The notes beneath the pieces were generated by a model. That model did not search any database. It was not told where the DNA came from and was given only the letters and a program-made list of their open reading frames with translations. The position numbers were made by a program, and so were the translations under genes. This document shows positions 34,626 to 44,235 of a stretch of 64,000 nt of DNA, piece by piece. The stretch is from an uncultured Chryseobacterium sp. (GTDB lineage Bacteria; Bacteroidota; Bacteroidia; Flavobacteriales; Weeksellaceae). Every line of letters begins with the position of its first letter. Position 1 is the first letter of the stretch. The DNA is taken from positions 1 through 64,000 of the forward strand of contig CAJYWD010000014.1 of assembly GCA_913778505.1 (NCBI GenBank). The letters are read 5' to 3'.

Positions 34626-37600
34626 TTAATTCAAAAAAACCTCATAATTGTTGATTTGATGAATCACTTCCAGCAGATTTTCGTTGATATTGATTTTATG
34701 TTGCATGGAAACAACTTCGAGAACGGATTCGTCTTCGGGATTTTTGATAAAGAAGTTGAGTTTCTGCTCGCCCTGGTTCTGGATGAGATTTTCTCTGAAA
34801 AAATTAATATCCGATGATCTTAATAAGTCCAGCGGTACCACTACTGAGAGACTCTTGGCAAATTTTTCGAAGGCTTCCTTAAGCTCAAGAACGTCGTTCA
34901 CATTCACAAAGACTCGTCCGTCTTTGCCTTGGGAATATTTAATTTTCATGATGACAAAACGCTGGACTTCCAGTTTTTCCTTCAGTCGCATATAATCTCT
35001 GTCGCCTAACCGGAAAGAATAAGAGCCGGTGTAATCTTCAAGATTCACAAAAGCAACCTTCTCACCGCTTCGGAAGCCGTCTGCAACGCGGTATTCTGTG
35101 ATGAGGCCTGCAACGGTGTACTCTTTACTGTTATCTTTCTCACTCATTTTGTCCTTCCAGCTTTTCTTTTCCTCGAATAATTCAGGCGTTTTCGGTGGGA
35201 AAGCCAAATCTTTGAAGGCTTCCACTTCATCAAGATTGAGAAAATTAAAATTTCCTTTCGGTTCTGCTTTTACAGTAACTTCCTCAATGATTTCATCTTC
35301 CAGACCAGCTTCGTCAGAAACTACGATGTCCGGAACTTCTTCATCGGGGATGCTGTCTGCTTCCAGAATCGGAACCACTTCTTCCAGAACAATTTCCTCT
35401 TTTTTCTCTTCCAGAACTGCTTTTTTGGAAAGAACTCCCTGCATAAACTGGAACTGGTACTTGAATTCGTCCAAAGGATGCGCAGAGAGATAGAAACCAA
35501 TGATTTCCTTCTCACGGTTCAGCTTATGCATGTTCGGCCACTCAGCGCACGGCAGAAGTTTTGGCTGCTCAATCTGAACTTCCTCAGCAAAATCGGCAAA
35601 TAGCGAATTTTCCATTTCATTTTTACTGTCCTGGAAACTTTGCCCATATCGGAGAAGTCTTTCCAGGTTGGTTCTTCCTGTTGTATCAATGTCGAAATAC
35701 TGACCACGATGGTAAGAATCCAATTCATCAAACGCACCGGCAATCACCAAACTTTCCGCCACCCTTTTATTGACCTGCGAAGATGGAATGCGCTCAAAGA
35801 AATCATAAATATTCCTGAATCTTCCGCTTTGTCTTTCTCGTGTAATCGCCTCACTAGGGCCTTCACCTATACCTTTTATAGCGCCCAGTCCAAAGCGGAT
35901 CTGACCTTTGTCATTAACGGAAAATTTGTACTGAGATTCATTTACGTCGGGACCCAAAACATCTACGCCAATGGCTTTGCAATCCTCCATAAACATGGTG
36001 ATGGACGCCGTATTGTTAATATTGTTGCTCATCACACTCGCCATATATTCAGCAGGGTAATTGGCTTTCAGATACGCAGTCTGATAAGCAATCCAGGCAT
36101 AACAAGTGGAGTGGGATTTGTTGAAAGCATATTCGGCAAAGGCTTTCCAGTCGTTCCATATTTTTTCAAGCCTTTCTTCATCAAGGTTATTTTTCCTGCC
36201 GCCTTCAATGAATTTCGGATACATTTTGTTAAGGACATCAATCTGCTTTTTACCCATCGCTTTTCTCAACGTATCGGCTTCACCTTTGGTAAAGTTGGCG
36301 AGTTTCTGGGACAATAGCATTACCTGTTCCTGATAAACGGTGATACCATAGGTCTCCTCCAGATACTCCTGAGTTTCCGGCAAATCATAAATGATTTCTT
36401 CGGTGCCGTGTTTTCTGTTGATGAAATTCGGGATGTATTTGATCGGACCAGGACGGTACAAGGCGTTCATTGCGATCAGATCCGCAAAAACCGTTGGCTT
36501 CAGTTCACGCATGTATTTTTGCATTCCCGGACTTTCGTACTGGAAAATACCAATGGTGCGGCCTTCTTTAAATAATTGATACGTTTTAGCATCATCCAGA
36601 GGAATCGCATCCGGATCAATATCTACACCATGTCTTTCCTTAACAAGTTTAACGGCATCTTTGATAATTGTTAAAGTCCTCAGTCCAAGGAAGTCCATTT
36701 TCAAAAGACCTGCATTTTCTGCCACCGAGTTGTCAAATTGGGAAACCAAAATGTCTGCATCTTTCGCAGCAATGGTAATTGGAACCAAGTTACTCACCGG
36801 TTCCGGCGTAATAATAACACCACAGGCATGGATTCCGGTATTGCGGATACAGCCTTCCATTTTTTTGGCACTTTCGAGAACGGAAAATCGCGAATCTTCC
36901 GGATTGTTGAGAACGGCCTTCATTTCATCTACCAACTGCTGGTCTTCGGGTTTCAGCTTGTCATATTTGGATAAGGCTTTGGCGATATTCATTCCCGGTG
37001 TAGAAGGAATCAGCTTGGCAATCATATTGGTTTCCGGAATCGAAACATCCAGCACTCTTCCGGCATCTTTGATAGCTGATTTTCCGCCAAGAACAGAATA
37101 CGTGATAATCTGCGCCACCTGGTCCTGGCCATATTTATCCACCACCCATTTGATGATCTTATCACGGCCTTCATCATCAAAATCAATATCAATATCGGGC
37201 ATGGAAACCCTTTCCGGATTCAGGAATCTCTCGAAAAGTAAATCGTATTTAATCGGGTCAACATTGGTAATTCCGATGCAGTAGGCTACCGCCGATCCCG
37301 CTGCAGATCCACGGCCGGGACCAACCCAAACGCCCATGTTTCTGGCCTCGTTACAGAAATCCTGAACGATCAGGAAATAACCGGGATAACCGGTGTTGGC
37401 AATAACATCCAGTTCAAAGTCAAGCCGTTCCTTGATTTCATCGGTAATTTCATTATAACGTTTTTTGGCGCCCTCGTAAGTCAGATAGGTGAGATAGGCC
37501 ATCTCACCACGTTTTCCGCCATCCAGGTCATCTTCCGGATTGATGAATTCCTGTGGAATGTCAAATTTCGGCAACAAAACATCACGCTTCAAAGTGTATG

Positions 37601-39278
37601 GCTTGAATTTGCCGAGAAACTCTTCGTATGCTTCAAATGCGTCCGGATATGCCAGGAAAGTTTCTTTGAGTTCATCGGAACTTTTAATGTAATATTCGTC
37701 CGTTGTCAATCCTTTTCTCTTTCCGAAACCTTTTCCGATCGGAGTGGATAACTTCTCACCATCTTTGATACAGCTCAAAATATCCTGAATATTGGCATCG
37801 CTTTTATTGGTGTAGAAAGTCTCGTTCTGAGCCAGAATTTTGACGTTATATTTATCTGCAAATTGAAGCAAGACTTCATTCAAATGTTCCTCCTCTGGAA
37901 GTCTATGATTCTGGATCTGAACGTAGAAATCGTCTCCAAATGTAGTTTTCCACCATTGGAACAGTTCTTCCCCGCGCTGCTCACCGATGTTAAGGATTGT
38001 GCTCGGAATATCCCCAAAAATCCCGGAAGTCAAGGCAATCACACCTTCTTTATATTGTGCAATCAGTTCCCGGCTGATCCTCGGGACACCGAAATAAAAT
38101 CCTTTCTGGAAGCCAATACTCGATAATTTGACCAAATTTTTATAACCATTAAAATCTTTAGCCAAGAGAACCACCTGTGTTCTCCTGTCGGGATCATCTT
38201 TGGTAAATTGTTTCTGTTCGTAACGTTCGGAGATGTAGAACTCACAGCCGACGATTGGAATCAGCTGATCGTTATTAGGTTCTGATTCATCGAAAAGTTC
38301 TCCTTTCTCTTCCGCTTCCTGCTTTTTAGCAAGATATTCTTTATGTTTTTTTGAAATGTCAGAATTGGCACTTTCCACGGCAGAAACAAATTTGAAGGCG
38401 CCCATCATATTACCCAGATCCACCATGCCAACGGCAGGAAAATGATCTTGTTTCGCTTTGTTGATGAGGTCGCTGATGTTGGTGGTCGCCGTCAGTGTAG
38501 AAAAAACGCTGTGATTGTCGAAGTGAAAATATTTTCCCAGATCGATTTCATCGACGCTGCCAAAATCCGCCTGTTTTATCTTATTGTTAAAACGCGCAAC
38601 CTGCCTTCTGATGACAATTCCGAAAGGCCGAACCGGATTCGGATTGGCGGCTTGGAATTCCTTTAATTTCGCCTCAGGAATTTTAAGGATGTCCGGCGGA
38701 ATCACGCCAATTCTCATCATTTCAAAGAAAACCTGCGCCGTTGCATTCACGTCGGCAGCTGCATTGTGTGCTTCATCAAATTTATGACCATACAGTTTCT
38801 CATAAAGTTCTTCCAGCTTCGGCGACTTGTATTTTCCGCCACGGCCGCCTTCCAGCTTGCAATAATCTGTTCCCAGAATCATGGTATCGGCTTTTGGCTT
38901 TGCCTGAAGGTTATCTGTGAGGTTTTTCCGGATGAATTCTGCGCCCACTATGTTGTAATCAAATTCTACATTGTGACCGGAAACAACTCTGACTTTTTCC
39001 AGAACTTGAGCAAATTCTTTCAGAACTTCCTCCAGATCCCGGCCTTCTTCATTTGCGATTTTGGTCGTAATTCCGTGGATTCTTGCGGCGTTAAAGGGAA
39101 TGTCATAGCCTTCTGGCTTAATGATATAGTCCTGATTTTCAATTAATTTTCCATCATCATCGTGCAATTGCCATGCGATCTGAACCATTCTGGGCCAGTT
39201 GTCGGAATCGGAAAGCGGAGCGTTGAAATTTTTTGGTAAACCGGTGGTTTCAGTATCGAAAACTAAATACATCTGCAT
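34626..39278 (-). CDS. dnaE: DNA polymerase III alpha subunit with fused N-terminal DnaQ-like proofreading exonuclease
   Basis: The product is about 1550 aa from ATG 39278 (MQMYLVFDTETTG); a TTG further upstream and ATG 39272 are alternatives. Residues 1-200 are a DEDDh exonuclease: DTETTG (D8, E10), HNVEFDYN and the late HNAAADVNAT. The PHP domain follows (about 255 onward) with altered metal motifs (HFDNH, MVDLGNM). The polymerase palm carries MPDIDIDFDDEGRD (D695, D697); later parts include the finger, HhH and OB regions and a C-terminal tail. It is the catalytic replicase of the chromosome, with proofreading in the same chain, as is known in Flavobacteriia. It has its own terminator and no operon partners. 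Confidence 0.95.
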   Translation of the reverse strand: MQMYLVFDTETTGLPKNFNAPLSDSDNWPRMVQIAWQLHDDDGKLIENQDYIIKPEGYDIPFNAARIHGITTKIANEEGRDLEEVLKEFAQVLEKVRVVSGHNVEFDYNIVGAEFIRKNLTDNLQAKPKADTMILGTDYCKLEGGRGGKYKSPKLEELYEKLYGHKFDEAHNAAADVNATAQVFFEMMRIGVIPPDILKIPEAKLKEFQAANPNPVRPFGIVIRRQVARFNNKIKQADFGSVDEIDLGKYFHFDNHSVFSTLTATTNISDLINKAKQDHFPAVGMVDLGNMMGAFKFVSAVESANSDISKKHKEYLAKKQEAEEKGELFDESEPNNDQLIPIVGCEFYISERYEQKQFTKDDPDRRTQVVLLAKDFNGYKNLVKLSSIGFQKGFYFGVPRISRELIAQYKEGVIALTSGIFGDIPSTILNIGEQRGEELFQWWKTTFGDDFYVQIQNHRLPEEEHLNEVLLQFADKYNVKILAQNETFYTNKSDANIQDILSCIKDGEKLSTPIGKGFGKRKGLTTDEYYIKSSDELKETFLAYPDAFEAYEEFLGKFKPYTLKRDVLLPKFDIPQEFINPEDDLDGGKRGEMAYLTYLTYEGAKKRYNEITDEIKERLDFELDVIANTGYPGYFLIVQDFCNEARNMGVWVGPGRGSAAGSAVAYCIGITNVDPIKYDLLFERFLNPERVSMPDIDIDFDDEGRDKIIKWVVDKYGQDQVAQIITYSVLGGKSAIKDAGRVLDVSIPETNMIAKLIPSTPGMNIAKALSKYDKLKPEDQQLVDEMKAVLNNPEDSRFSVLESAKKMEGCIRNTGIHACGVIITPEPVSNLVPITIAAKDADILVSQFDNSVAENAGLLKMDFLGLRTLTIIKDAVKLVKERHGVDIDPDAIPLDDAKTYQLFKEGRTIGIFQYESPGMQKYMRELKPTVFADLIAMNALYRPGPIKYIPNFINRKHGTEEIIYDLPETQEYLEETYGITVYQEQVMLLSQKLANFTKGEADTLRKAMGKKQIDVLNKMYPKFIEGGRKNNLDEERLEKIWNDWKAFAEYAFNKSHSTCYAWIAYQTAYLKANYPAEYMASVMSNNINNTASITMFMEDCKAIGVDVLGPDVNESQYKFSVNDKGQIRFGLGAIKGIGEGPSEAITRERQSGRFRNIYDFFERIPSSQVNKRVAESLVIAGAFDELDSYHRGQYFDIDTTGRTNLERLLRYGQSFQDSKNEMENSLFADFAEEVQIEQPKLLPCAEWPNMHKLNREKEIIGFYLSAHPLDEFKYQFQFMQGVLSKKAVLEEKKEEIVLEEVVPILEADSIPDEEVPDIVVSDEAGLEDEIIEEVTVKAEPKGNFNFLNLDEVEAFKDLAFPPKTPELFEEKKSWKDKMSEKDNSKEYTVAGLITEYRVADGFRSGEKVAFVNLEDYTGSYSFRLGDRDYMRLKEKLEVQRFVIMKIKYSQGKDGRVFVNVNDVLELKEAFEKFAKSLSVVVPLDLLRSSDINFFRENLIQNQGEQKLNFFIKNPEDESVLEVVSMQHKININENLLEVIHQINNYEVFLN

Positions 39279-39386
39279 TAGAAATTTGTGTAAAGTTACA
39301 GTTTTGAAACCCAAAAAAAAAGTCTTGGCACATGTTATTGAATGATTAAAATAATCAAAAAATAACTTCTTGATTTCATTAATGAT

Positions 39387-39394
39387 TATCTTTG
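39387..39394 (+). promoter_or_regulatory. -7 box (TATCTTTG) upstream of the subtilase gene
   Basis: It matches TAnnTTTG, 13 bp before the ATG at 39408. A TTG lies 14 bp upstream of it, closer than usual, so the -33 element is uncertain. Confidence 0.45.
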
Positions 39395-39407
39395 CAAAAA
39401 CAATTCT

Positions 39408-41483
39408 ATGAAAAGAAGTTTATTAAGTATAGGTCTTGTTTTTTCATTTTATTTTGCTAATGCACAAGATCTTAAACTTAAAAATGAGTTCACTGCGCAG
39501 CGGCTTTTAAATGAAAAAAGACTGCGGAATTATTTTCAAAACAATACCTCCAAACATTCCGGAGAGAGTTTTGAGACATTGAAAAGCAGGCTGGCCGGAT
39601 TTACAGGACCAATTCCTGTTTTTTACGCTCCGGAAGAAACCGGCGCCAATGCCACTGCTAATATTGACGAGTTGCAGAACGGAAGTGTTCCGGGTATATC
39701 TCAGATCAATGGAAACGGTATCAAAATCACCATTTTTGACGAGGGAAGAGTACATGATACGCATGAGCAACTGACTTCCGGAAGAGCTGTAAATAAGGAA
39801 GCTTCTAACCTTGCAAAAAGTGCGCACACTACGAATGTAACCGGAATTGTGATCGGAAATGGAAGTGTGACAGGTACTTTTACGCAAAGCAATGTGATCT
39901 ACCAGAAAGCCAATGCCAAAGGAGTATTACCACAGGCTACCACAGAAAATTATCTTTACACGGCAACGGCTCTGGGTAATAATTTTGAGAAACTCAGCAC
40001 TTTACCAGGACTCAATATTTCGAATCATTCCTATGGTGCCAATAATGGTTGGAATAAGCCGGGCGCAGCCAATACTTATTATTGGTATGGGAATTATGAT
40101 TACAGCCATCTGGATACCTATTCCGGCTCTTATGGTAGCAATGATCAGAATTTCGATAAGATCGTCTACGCACAGCCACAGCAGATCATTGTTAAATCCA
40201 CCGGAAATTATTATGGCGTAGGTCCCAACGCCAGCTCCGTCAAATACAGGTACGATACCGCGGCCGGAAACTGGGTACAGTTTGGACCCAACGATGAGCT
40301 GCCACCGGCAAACTGCAGTTTGGGCTATAATTGTATCGGATATGGCTCGTTGGCGAAAAATATCATTACAGTGGGTGCTGTAAAACAGCTGACAACACCC
40401 GGCCAGAAGTATACGCAGCCTTCCGATGTGATAAAAGACGCTTTCAGCAGTGCGGGACCAAGAAAGGACGGCGCAGTTAAGCCGGATCTCTCCGCTGTTG
40501 GTGTAGATATGGTGATGCCTAATTTTGTTGCGGGTAATCCCAATGCAACCAATCTCTATCTTGTGTCGTGGGGTACGTCCTATGCATCTGCCGTAGTGAG
40601 CGGCATTGCGGGTGCTCTCACGCAGGTTCAGCGTAATATTCTGTCCGATAATAATTTTGTTTTCCGGGCTGATGAAATGAAGGCTCTCCTGACGCACACG
40701 GCCAATGATGCCGGAAGACCAGGTCCTGATGTCTGGTATGGCTGGGGCTTGGTGGATGCCAAAAAGGCTGCGCAGGTTTTAGTCAATAAACTGACTGAGA
40801 ACGCAGTATTTGAAAAGGCTACCTTGCAAAATAATATCACATTCACAAAAAATATTACCGCTGAAGGTAGTGAGCCGCTAAAAGTCAGTGTTTCCTGGAT
40901 TGATCCTGCCATTGCGCCATTTACTGCGGATGCGGATATGCAAAATAACCATACGTCACGGCTGATTAATGACCTGGATCTGCGGGTGACGGATGAAGTC
41001 TCGGGAACAGTTTATTATCCTTGGCGACTGAATATCCTTGATCCCAATGCCAATGCATCGAAGGGTGATAACTCCGCAGACAATGTGGAGCAGATCCTGA
41101 TTGATACGCCTCAGGCGGGACGGACTTATAAAGTGGAAATTACCAGCAAAAATCCATTGGTCAATCAGGAGGGTAACTCGTCGGTGCAGGATTTTGTATT
41201 AATAGCCACAGGCGTCAAGAAAGAAAATCTTGAATCTCAGGAATCCAATAATTTATCTCATATCACCGTTTTTCCGACCAAAACGCAAAATTACGTCCAG
41301 ATCAGAGCTGATGAAAATATTGTGAGAATTGCATTGTTCGATACGAACGGCAGATTGATTTTAGAAAATAAAAATATCTCTAAAGAAAATAGGGTAGATG
41401 TGAGCCCGCTGCCGAATGGCATTTATATATTAAGTGTAAAAACCAAAAGTGGCATTACCTCAAGAAAAATTATAAAAGAATAG
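39408..41483 (+). CDS. Secreted S8-family subtilisin-like serine protease with T9SS sorting domain
   Basis: The product is 691 aa with signal peptide MKRSLLSIGLVFSFYFANAQ. The catalytic triad is visible: D111 in KITIFDEGRVHDTHEQ, H140 in SAHTTNVTG and S391 in SWGTSYASAVVSG. The oxyanion Asn is probably in ISNHSYGANNGW. A beta-sandwich proprotein-convertase-like region (about 465-600) follows, with SWIDPAIAPF and LINDLDLRVTD. A type-A sorting domain is at the C-terminus (ITVFPTKTQNYVQIRADEN to IYILSVKTKSG...IIKE). Exported protease, likely cell-surface or released. Monocistronic, with a terminator shared with pyk. Confidence 0.93.
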   Translation: MKRSLLSIGLVFSFYFANAQDLKLKNEFTAQRLLNEKRLRNYFQNNTSKHSGESFETLKSRLAGFTGPIPVFYAPEETGANATANIDELQNGSVPGISQINGNGIKITIFDEGRVHDTHEQLTSGRAVNKEASNLAKSAHTTNVTGIVIGNGSVTGTFTQSNVIYQKANAKGVLPQATTENYLYTATALGNNFEKLSTLPGLNISNHSYGANNGWNKPGAANTYYWYGNYDYSHLDTYSGSYGSNDQNFDKIVYAQPQQIIVKSTGNYYGVGPNASSVKYRYDTAAGNWVQFGPNDELPPANCSLGYNCIGYGSLAKNIITVGAVKQLTTPGQKYTQPSDVIKDAFSSAGPRKDGAVKPDLSAVGVDMVMPNFVAGNPNATNLYLVSWGTSYASAVVSGIAGALTQVQRNILSDNNFVFRADEMKALLTHTANDAGRPGPDVWYGWGLVDAKKAAQVLVNKLTENAVFEKATLQNNITFTKNITAEGSEPLKVSVSWIDPAIAPFTADADMQNNHTSRLINDLDLRVTDEVSGTVYYPWRLNILDPNANASKGDNSADNVEQILIDTPQAGRTYKVEITSKNPLVNQEGNSSVQDFVLIATGVKKENLESQESNNLSHITVFPTKTQNYVQIRADENIVRIALFDTNGRLILENKNISKENRVDVSPLPNGIYILSVKTKSGITSRKIIKE

Positions 41484-41503
41484 TCTAAGTTGCTTTTATT
41501 GAA

Positions 41504-41540
41504 ACAAAAAACCATCGAACGCAATTCGATGGTTTTTTAT
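41504..41540. terminator. Bidirectional terminator between the subtilase gene and pyk
   Basis: ACCATCGAA pairs with TTCGATGGT (9 bp, 5-nt loop) between A- and T-runs, in a convergent gap. Confidence 0.88.
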
Positions 41541-41566
41541 TTTAAAGTAAAATCTGATCTTTAATC

Positions 41567-43012
41567 TTAGATCGTAGATAATCTTAATGTGTTGGTTTTT
41601 CCACCATTGTGCACCGGCATCGCATTGAGATTCACCACATAATCGCCTTGTTCTACAAAACCATAATTATGCGTCAGCATATTCACCTGGATTACCGTTT
41701 CGTCCGTAGATTTCTGCATATCATAATAGAATGCACGTACGCCCCAAAGAAGGTTCAGCATGGTGATAACACGTTTGTTGGAACTGAAAACAATAATGTG
41801 CGAAGAAGGTCTGTGTGCCGAAATCTGAAAGGCCGTGTAACCCGAAGCTGTCAGTGTTACAATAGCTTCAGCGCCGGTAGATTTTGCAATGTCTACAGCA
41901 GAACGACAAACTTTATCAGTAATAAAACGCTCATCCACACAATTGATTTTTTCTTCAATGACGTGGTTAAGCTTTGTGTATAGCGTTGTTCTTTCGATAT
42001 TCTTTACAATTTTCGCCATGTTACGCACCACATCCACAGGATATTTTCCTACTGAAGTTTCTCCGGAAAGCATTACGGCATCTGCACCATCCAACACGGA
42101 ATTGGCCACGTCATTCACTTCTGCTCTGGTAGGTGTAAGGCTGGTAATCATCGTTTCCATCATCTGCGTTGCGATGATCACAGGCTTGGCGTAGAGTCTT
42201 GCCTTGTTCACCAGGTTTTTCTGGATCACCGGAACCTGCTCCATCGGAACTTCTACCCCTAAGTCGCCTCTGGCCACCATCAGGCAGTCGCATTCCAGCA
42301 GAATTTCGTCGATGTTTTTCACACCCTCCGGCTTTTCGATTTTGGCAATGATTGGCGTTTTGGTTTTATTAGTCGGGTGCTTAGCCATCAGTTCTTTCAG
42401 GTCTATAATGTCCTGAGCATGGCGCACGAAGGAAAGTGCAATCCAGTCAAACTCATTATCGAGCATGAAGTTGGCATCCTCAATGTCTTTTTCGGTCAAT
42501 GCAGGAAGCGAAACGTTGGTGTTCGGAAGATTGACACCTTTTTTAGAGCTTAAAGGTCCACCCTGAATTGTTTTGGCTCGCACGGTGTCAAGATTATTGG
42601 TCTCAATCACTTCCAGAACAAGCTTACCATCGTCTATCAGAATTCTTTCGCCTACCTTTACGTCCTGAGGGAATCGTTCGTAAGTCATATAAACTTTCGT
42701 AGAGTCGCCTTCCATCTTTTCGTTGGTGAAGGTAAGAACATCTCCCGGATTCAGGAATGAGCCTTCTTTTACTACGCCAACTCTCAATTTTGGCCCCTGA
42801 AGGTCTCCAAGAATGGAAACCGAGTAACCGTATTCTTTATTGATTTCCCGGATGATGTTCACATTTTTCATCACCAATTCATAATCGGCGTGAGAAAAGT
42901 TGATCCTGAAAACGTCAACACCTGCCTGGATCATCTGGATCATCGTTTCTTTGCTGGAAGTCGCAGGTCCCAGTGTTGCAATTATTTTTGTTCTTTTAAG
43001 GTTTTTATTCAT
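41567..43012 (-). CDS. pyk: Pyruvate kinase
   Basis: The product is 481 aa, normal length. It opens KRTKIIATLGPATSS, with FRINFSHADYE, the B domain within about 70-170, and the catalytic Lys motif IIAKIEKPEGVKNIDEIL. MVARGDLGVEVPMEQVPV, ATQMMETMITSLTPTRAEV and DGADAVMLSGETSVGKYP are all conserved. It converts phosphoenolpyruvate and ADP to pyruvate and ATP in the cytoplasm. Last gene of the acpP-fabF-rnc-IPExxxVDY-pyk cluster; its ATG overlaps the end of the preceding gene by 8 bp. Confidence 0.97.
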   Translation of the reverse strand: MNKNLKRTKIIATLGPATSSKETMIQMIQAGVDVFRINFSHADYELVMKNVNIIREINKEYGYSVSILGDLQGPKLRVGVVKEGSFLNPGDVLTFTNEKMEGDSTKVYMTYERFPQDVKVGERILIDDGKLVLEVIETNNLDTVRAKTIQGGPLSSKKGVNLPNTNVSLPALTEKDIEDANFMLDNEFDWIALSFVRHAQDIIDLKELMAKHPTNKTKTPIIAKIEKPEGVKNIDEILLECDCLMVARGDLGVEVPMEQVPVIQKNLVNKARLYAKPVIIATQMMETMITSLTPTRAEVNDVANSVLDGADAVMLSGETSVGKYPVDVVRNMAKIVKNIERTTLYTKLNHVIEEKINCVDERFITDKVCRSAVDIAKSTGAEAIVTLTASGYTAFQISAHRPSSHIIVFSSNKRVITMLNLLWGVRAFYYDMQKSTDETVIQVNMLTHNYGFVEQGDYVVNLNAMPVHNGGKTNTLRLSTI

Positions 43013-43478
43013 AATATTGAATTAATTGATAAAGTTCTTCTTCAGAACTTAGTGGATACTCCTGGATTTGAAATACAAAATTTTCCGGGAGCAAAATTAA
43101 CGAAAAATCCGCAAACATATCGGAATTAGTTAATAAGTAATCAACATCCTGATGTAGATTTAGTAAAAATTTAATATTTGATTCATCTGAAAATAGTTCA
43201 TTCTGTACTTTTTTTTGTACCGAAGTGATGGACTTATTGGAGATGAAATGGTAGCAGTTCCGGGTGAAGCGGTCGTAAGCCTGGTAGCGTGAAAAAAAGT
43301 GGTCGTAATGCTCACCTTCAATTTTGATATCACCGATACGCTTAAAATTAAAGTCGTTCAGCTGGTTCAGCATAAAAAACAATTCGTGCTCCGGGATTGT
43401 TTTGATAAGTCTTATCAATCCGATGACGATCTCCGTGTGATCTTCCTCTAGCTTAAGAAATTGTTTTTTGATTTTCAA
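43005..43478 (-). CDS. IPExxxVDY-family protein
   Basis: The product is 157 aa. No ATG is available at the N-terminus; the TTG at 43478 (MKIKKQFLKLEED) is the best start and overlaps rnc by 26 bp. Features are KTIPEHELFFMLNQLNDFN near residue 28, RYQAYDRFTRNCYHFISNKS in the middle, and an aromatic C-terminus. This small family is seen between rnc and pyk in Flavobacteriia, and its role is unknown. Overlap at both ends with rnc and pyk indicates translational coupling in a single operon. Confidence 0.8.
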   Translation of the reverse strand: MKIKKQFLKLEEDHTEIVIGLIRLIKTIPEHELFFMLNQLNDFNFKRIGDIKIEGEHYDHFFSRYQAYDRFTRNCYHFISNKSITSVQKKVQNELFSDESNIKFLLNLHQDVDYLLTNSDMFADFSLILLPENFVFQIQEYPLSSEEELYQLIQYYE

Positions 43479-44223
43479 TAATATTTTCTTTTTTGCTCAA
43501 CATGTAAAAAGCGCGCTGTGCTGCTTTCTCCTCTGCCTTTTTCTTGGAAGTTTCCACAGCATTGGAGATTTTCTCATGGTGCAGCCACACATGGCAACGG
43601 AACACGGTGATCTTATTAGGCTGAATTTCCTCGCAGGTTTCGTACTTGATCGGAATCTTCTTTTTCTGGCTCCATTCCAGCAGCAGACCTTTGTAGCTGA
43701 TAATTTTGTTCTCCAGCTTGTTAATGGTCGTAGGTGTCAGGATGCGTTCCAGGACGATTTTTTTACAGAACTCGTAGTCAATGTCCAGATAGATGGCACC
43801 TATGAGTGCTTCCAGCAGGTTTCCGGCTATATTCTCGCTCAGGATGGTCTGGCTGGTGTCTGTCTGCAGCAGCTGACTGAGTTTCAGGTCTTCACCCAGC
43901 TTGTTCAGGTTTTTCCGGTTGACGATTTTGGACTTCATCTGCGTGAGGAAACCCTCGTTTTCATTCGGGTAAGTCTGAAAAAGATGGCAAGAAATAATGG
44001 TTCCTAAAACAGAATCCCCTAAAAACTCAAGACGTTCGTAATTTTTTTTGCCCGTACTCTTGGAAGAAGATTTTAAGGAAAAAGCTTCTTTGAAGATATC
44101 CAGGTTATGGATGTTGTAACCAACGATTTCGGAAATTTTTTTGCGAAAAAGAATGTCGTTTTCCGAAAGTTTTTGTGTTCTGTTTCTTGGAAGTAATTTG
44201 AAAAAATAATTTTTCAATTCCAT
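43453..44223 (-). CDS. rnc: Ribonuclease III
   Basis: The product is 256 aa. The RNase III signature is NYERLEFLGDSVLGTIIS, with the catalytic Glu/Asp helices and a second acidic segment NLLEALIGAIYLDIDYE. A C-terminal double-stranded RNA-binding domain follows (YKGLLLEWSQKKKIPIKYE to SKKKAEEKAAQRAFYML). It cleaves dsRNA such as rRNA precursors and structured mRNAs. It lies 12 bp after fabF, in the operon order widely conserved in bacteria. Confidence 0.96.
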   Translation of the reverse strand: MELKNYFFKLLPRNRTQKLSENDILFRKKISEIVGYNIHNLDIFKEAFSLKSSSKSTGKKNYERLEFLGDSVLGTIISCHLFQTYPNENEGFLTQMKSKIVNRKNLNKLGEDLKLSQLLQTDTSQTILSENIAGNLLEALIGAIYLDIDYEFCKKIVLERILTPTTINKLENKIISYKGLLLEWSQKKKIPIKYETCEEIQPNKITVFRCHVWLHHEKISNAVETSKKKAEEKAAQRAFYMLSKKENIIENQKTIS

Positions 44224-44235
44224 AAAAACATCAGA

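Noticed and set aside
40002-40697. 231-codon minus-strand ORF inside the subtilase gene
   Set aside because: Antisense to the catalytic domain with intact triad; no independent evidence.
43468-44007. 179-codon plus-strand ORF opposite rnc
   Set aside because: Shadow of the conserved rnc gene.
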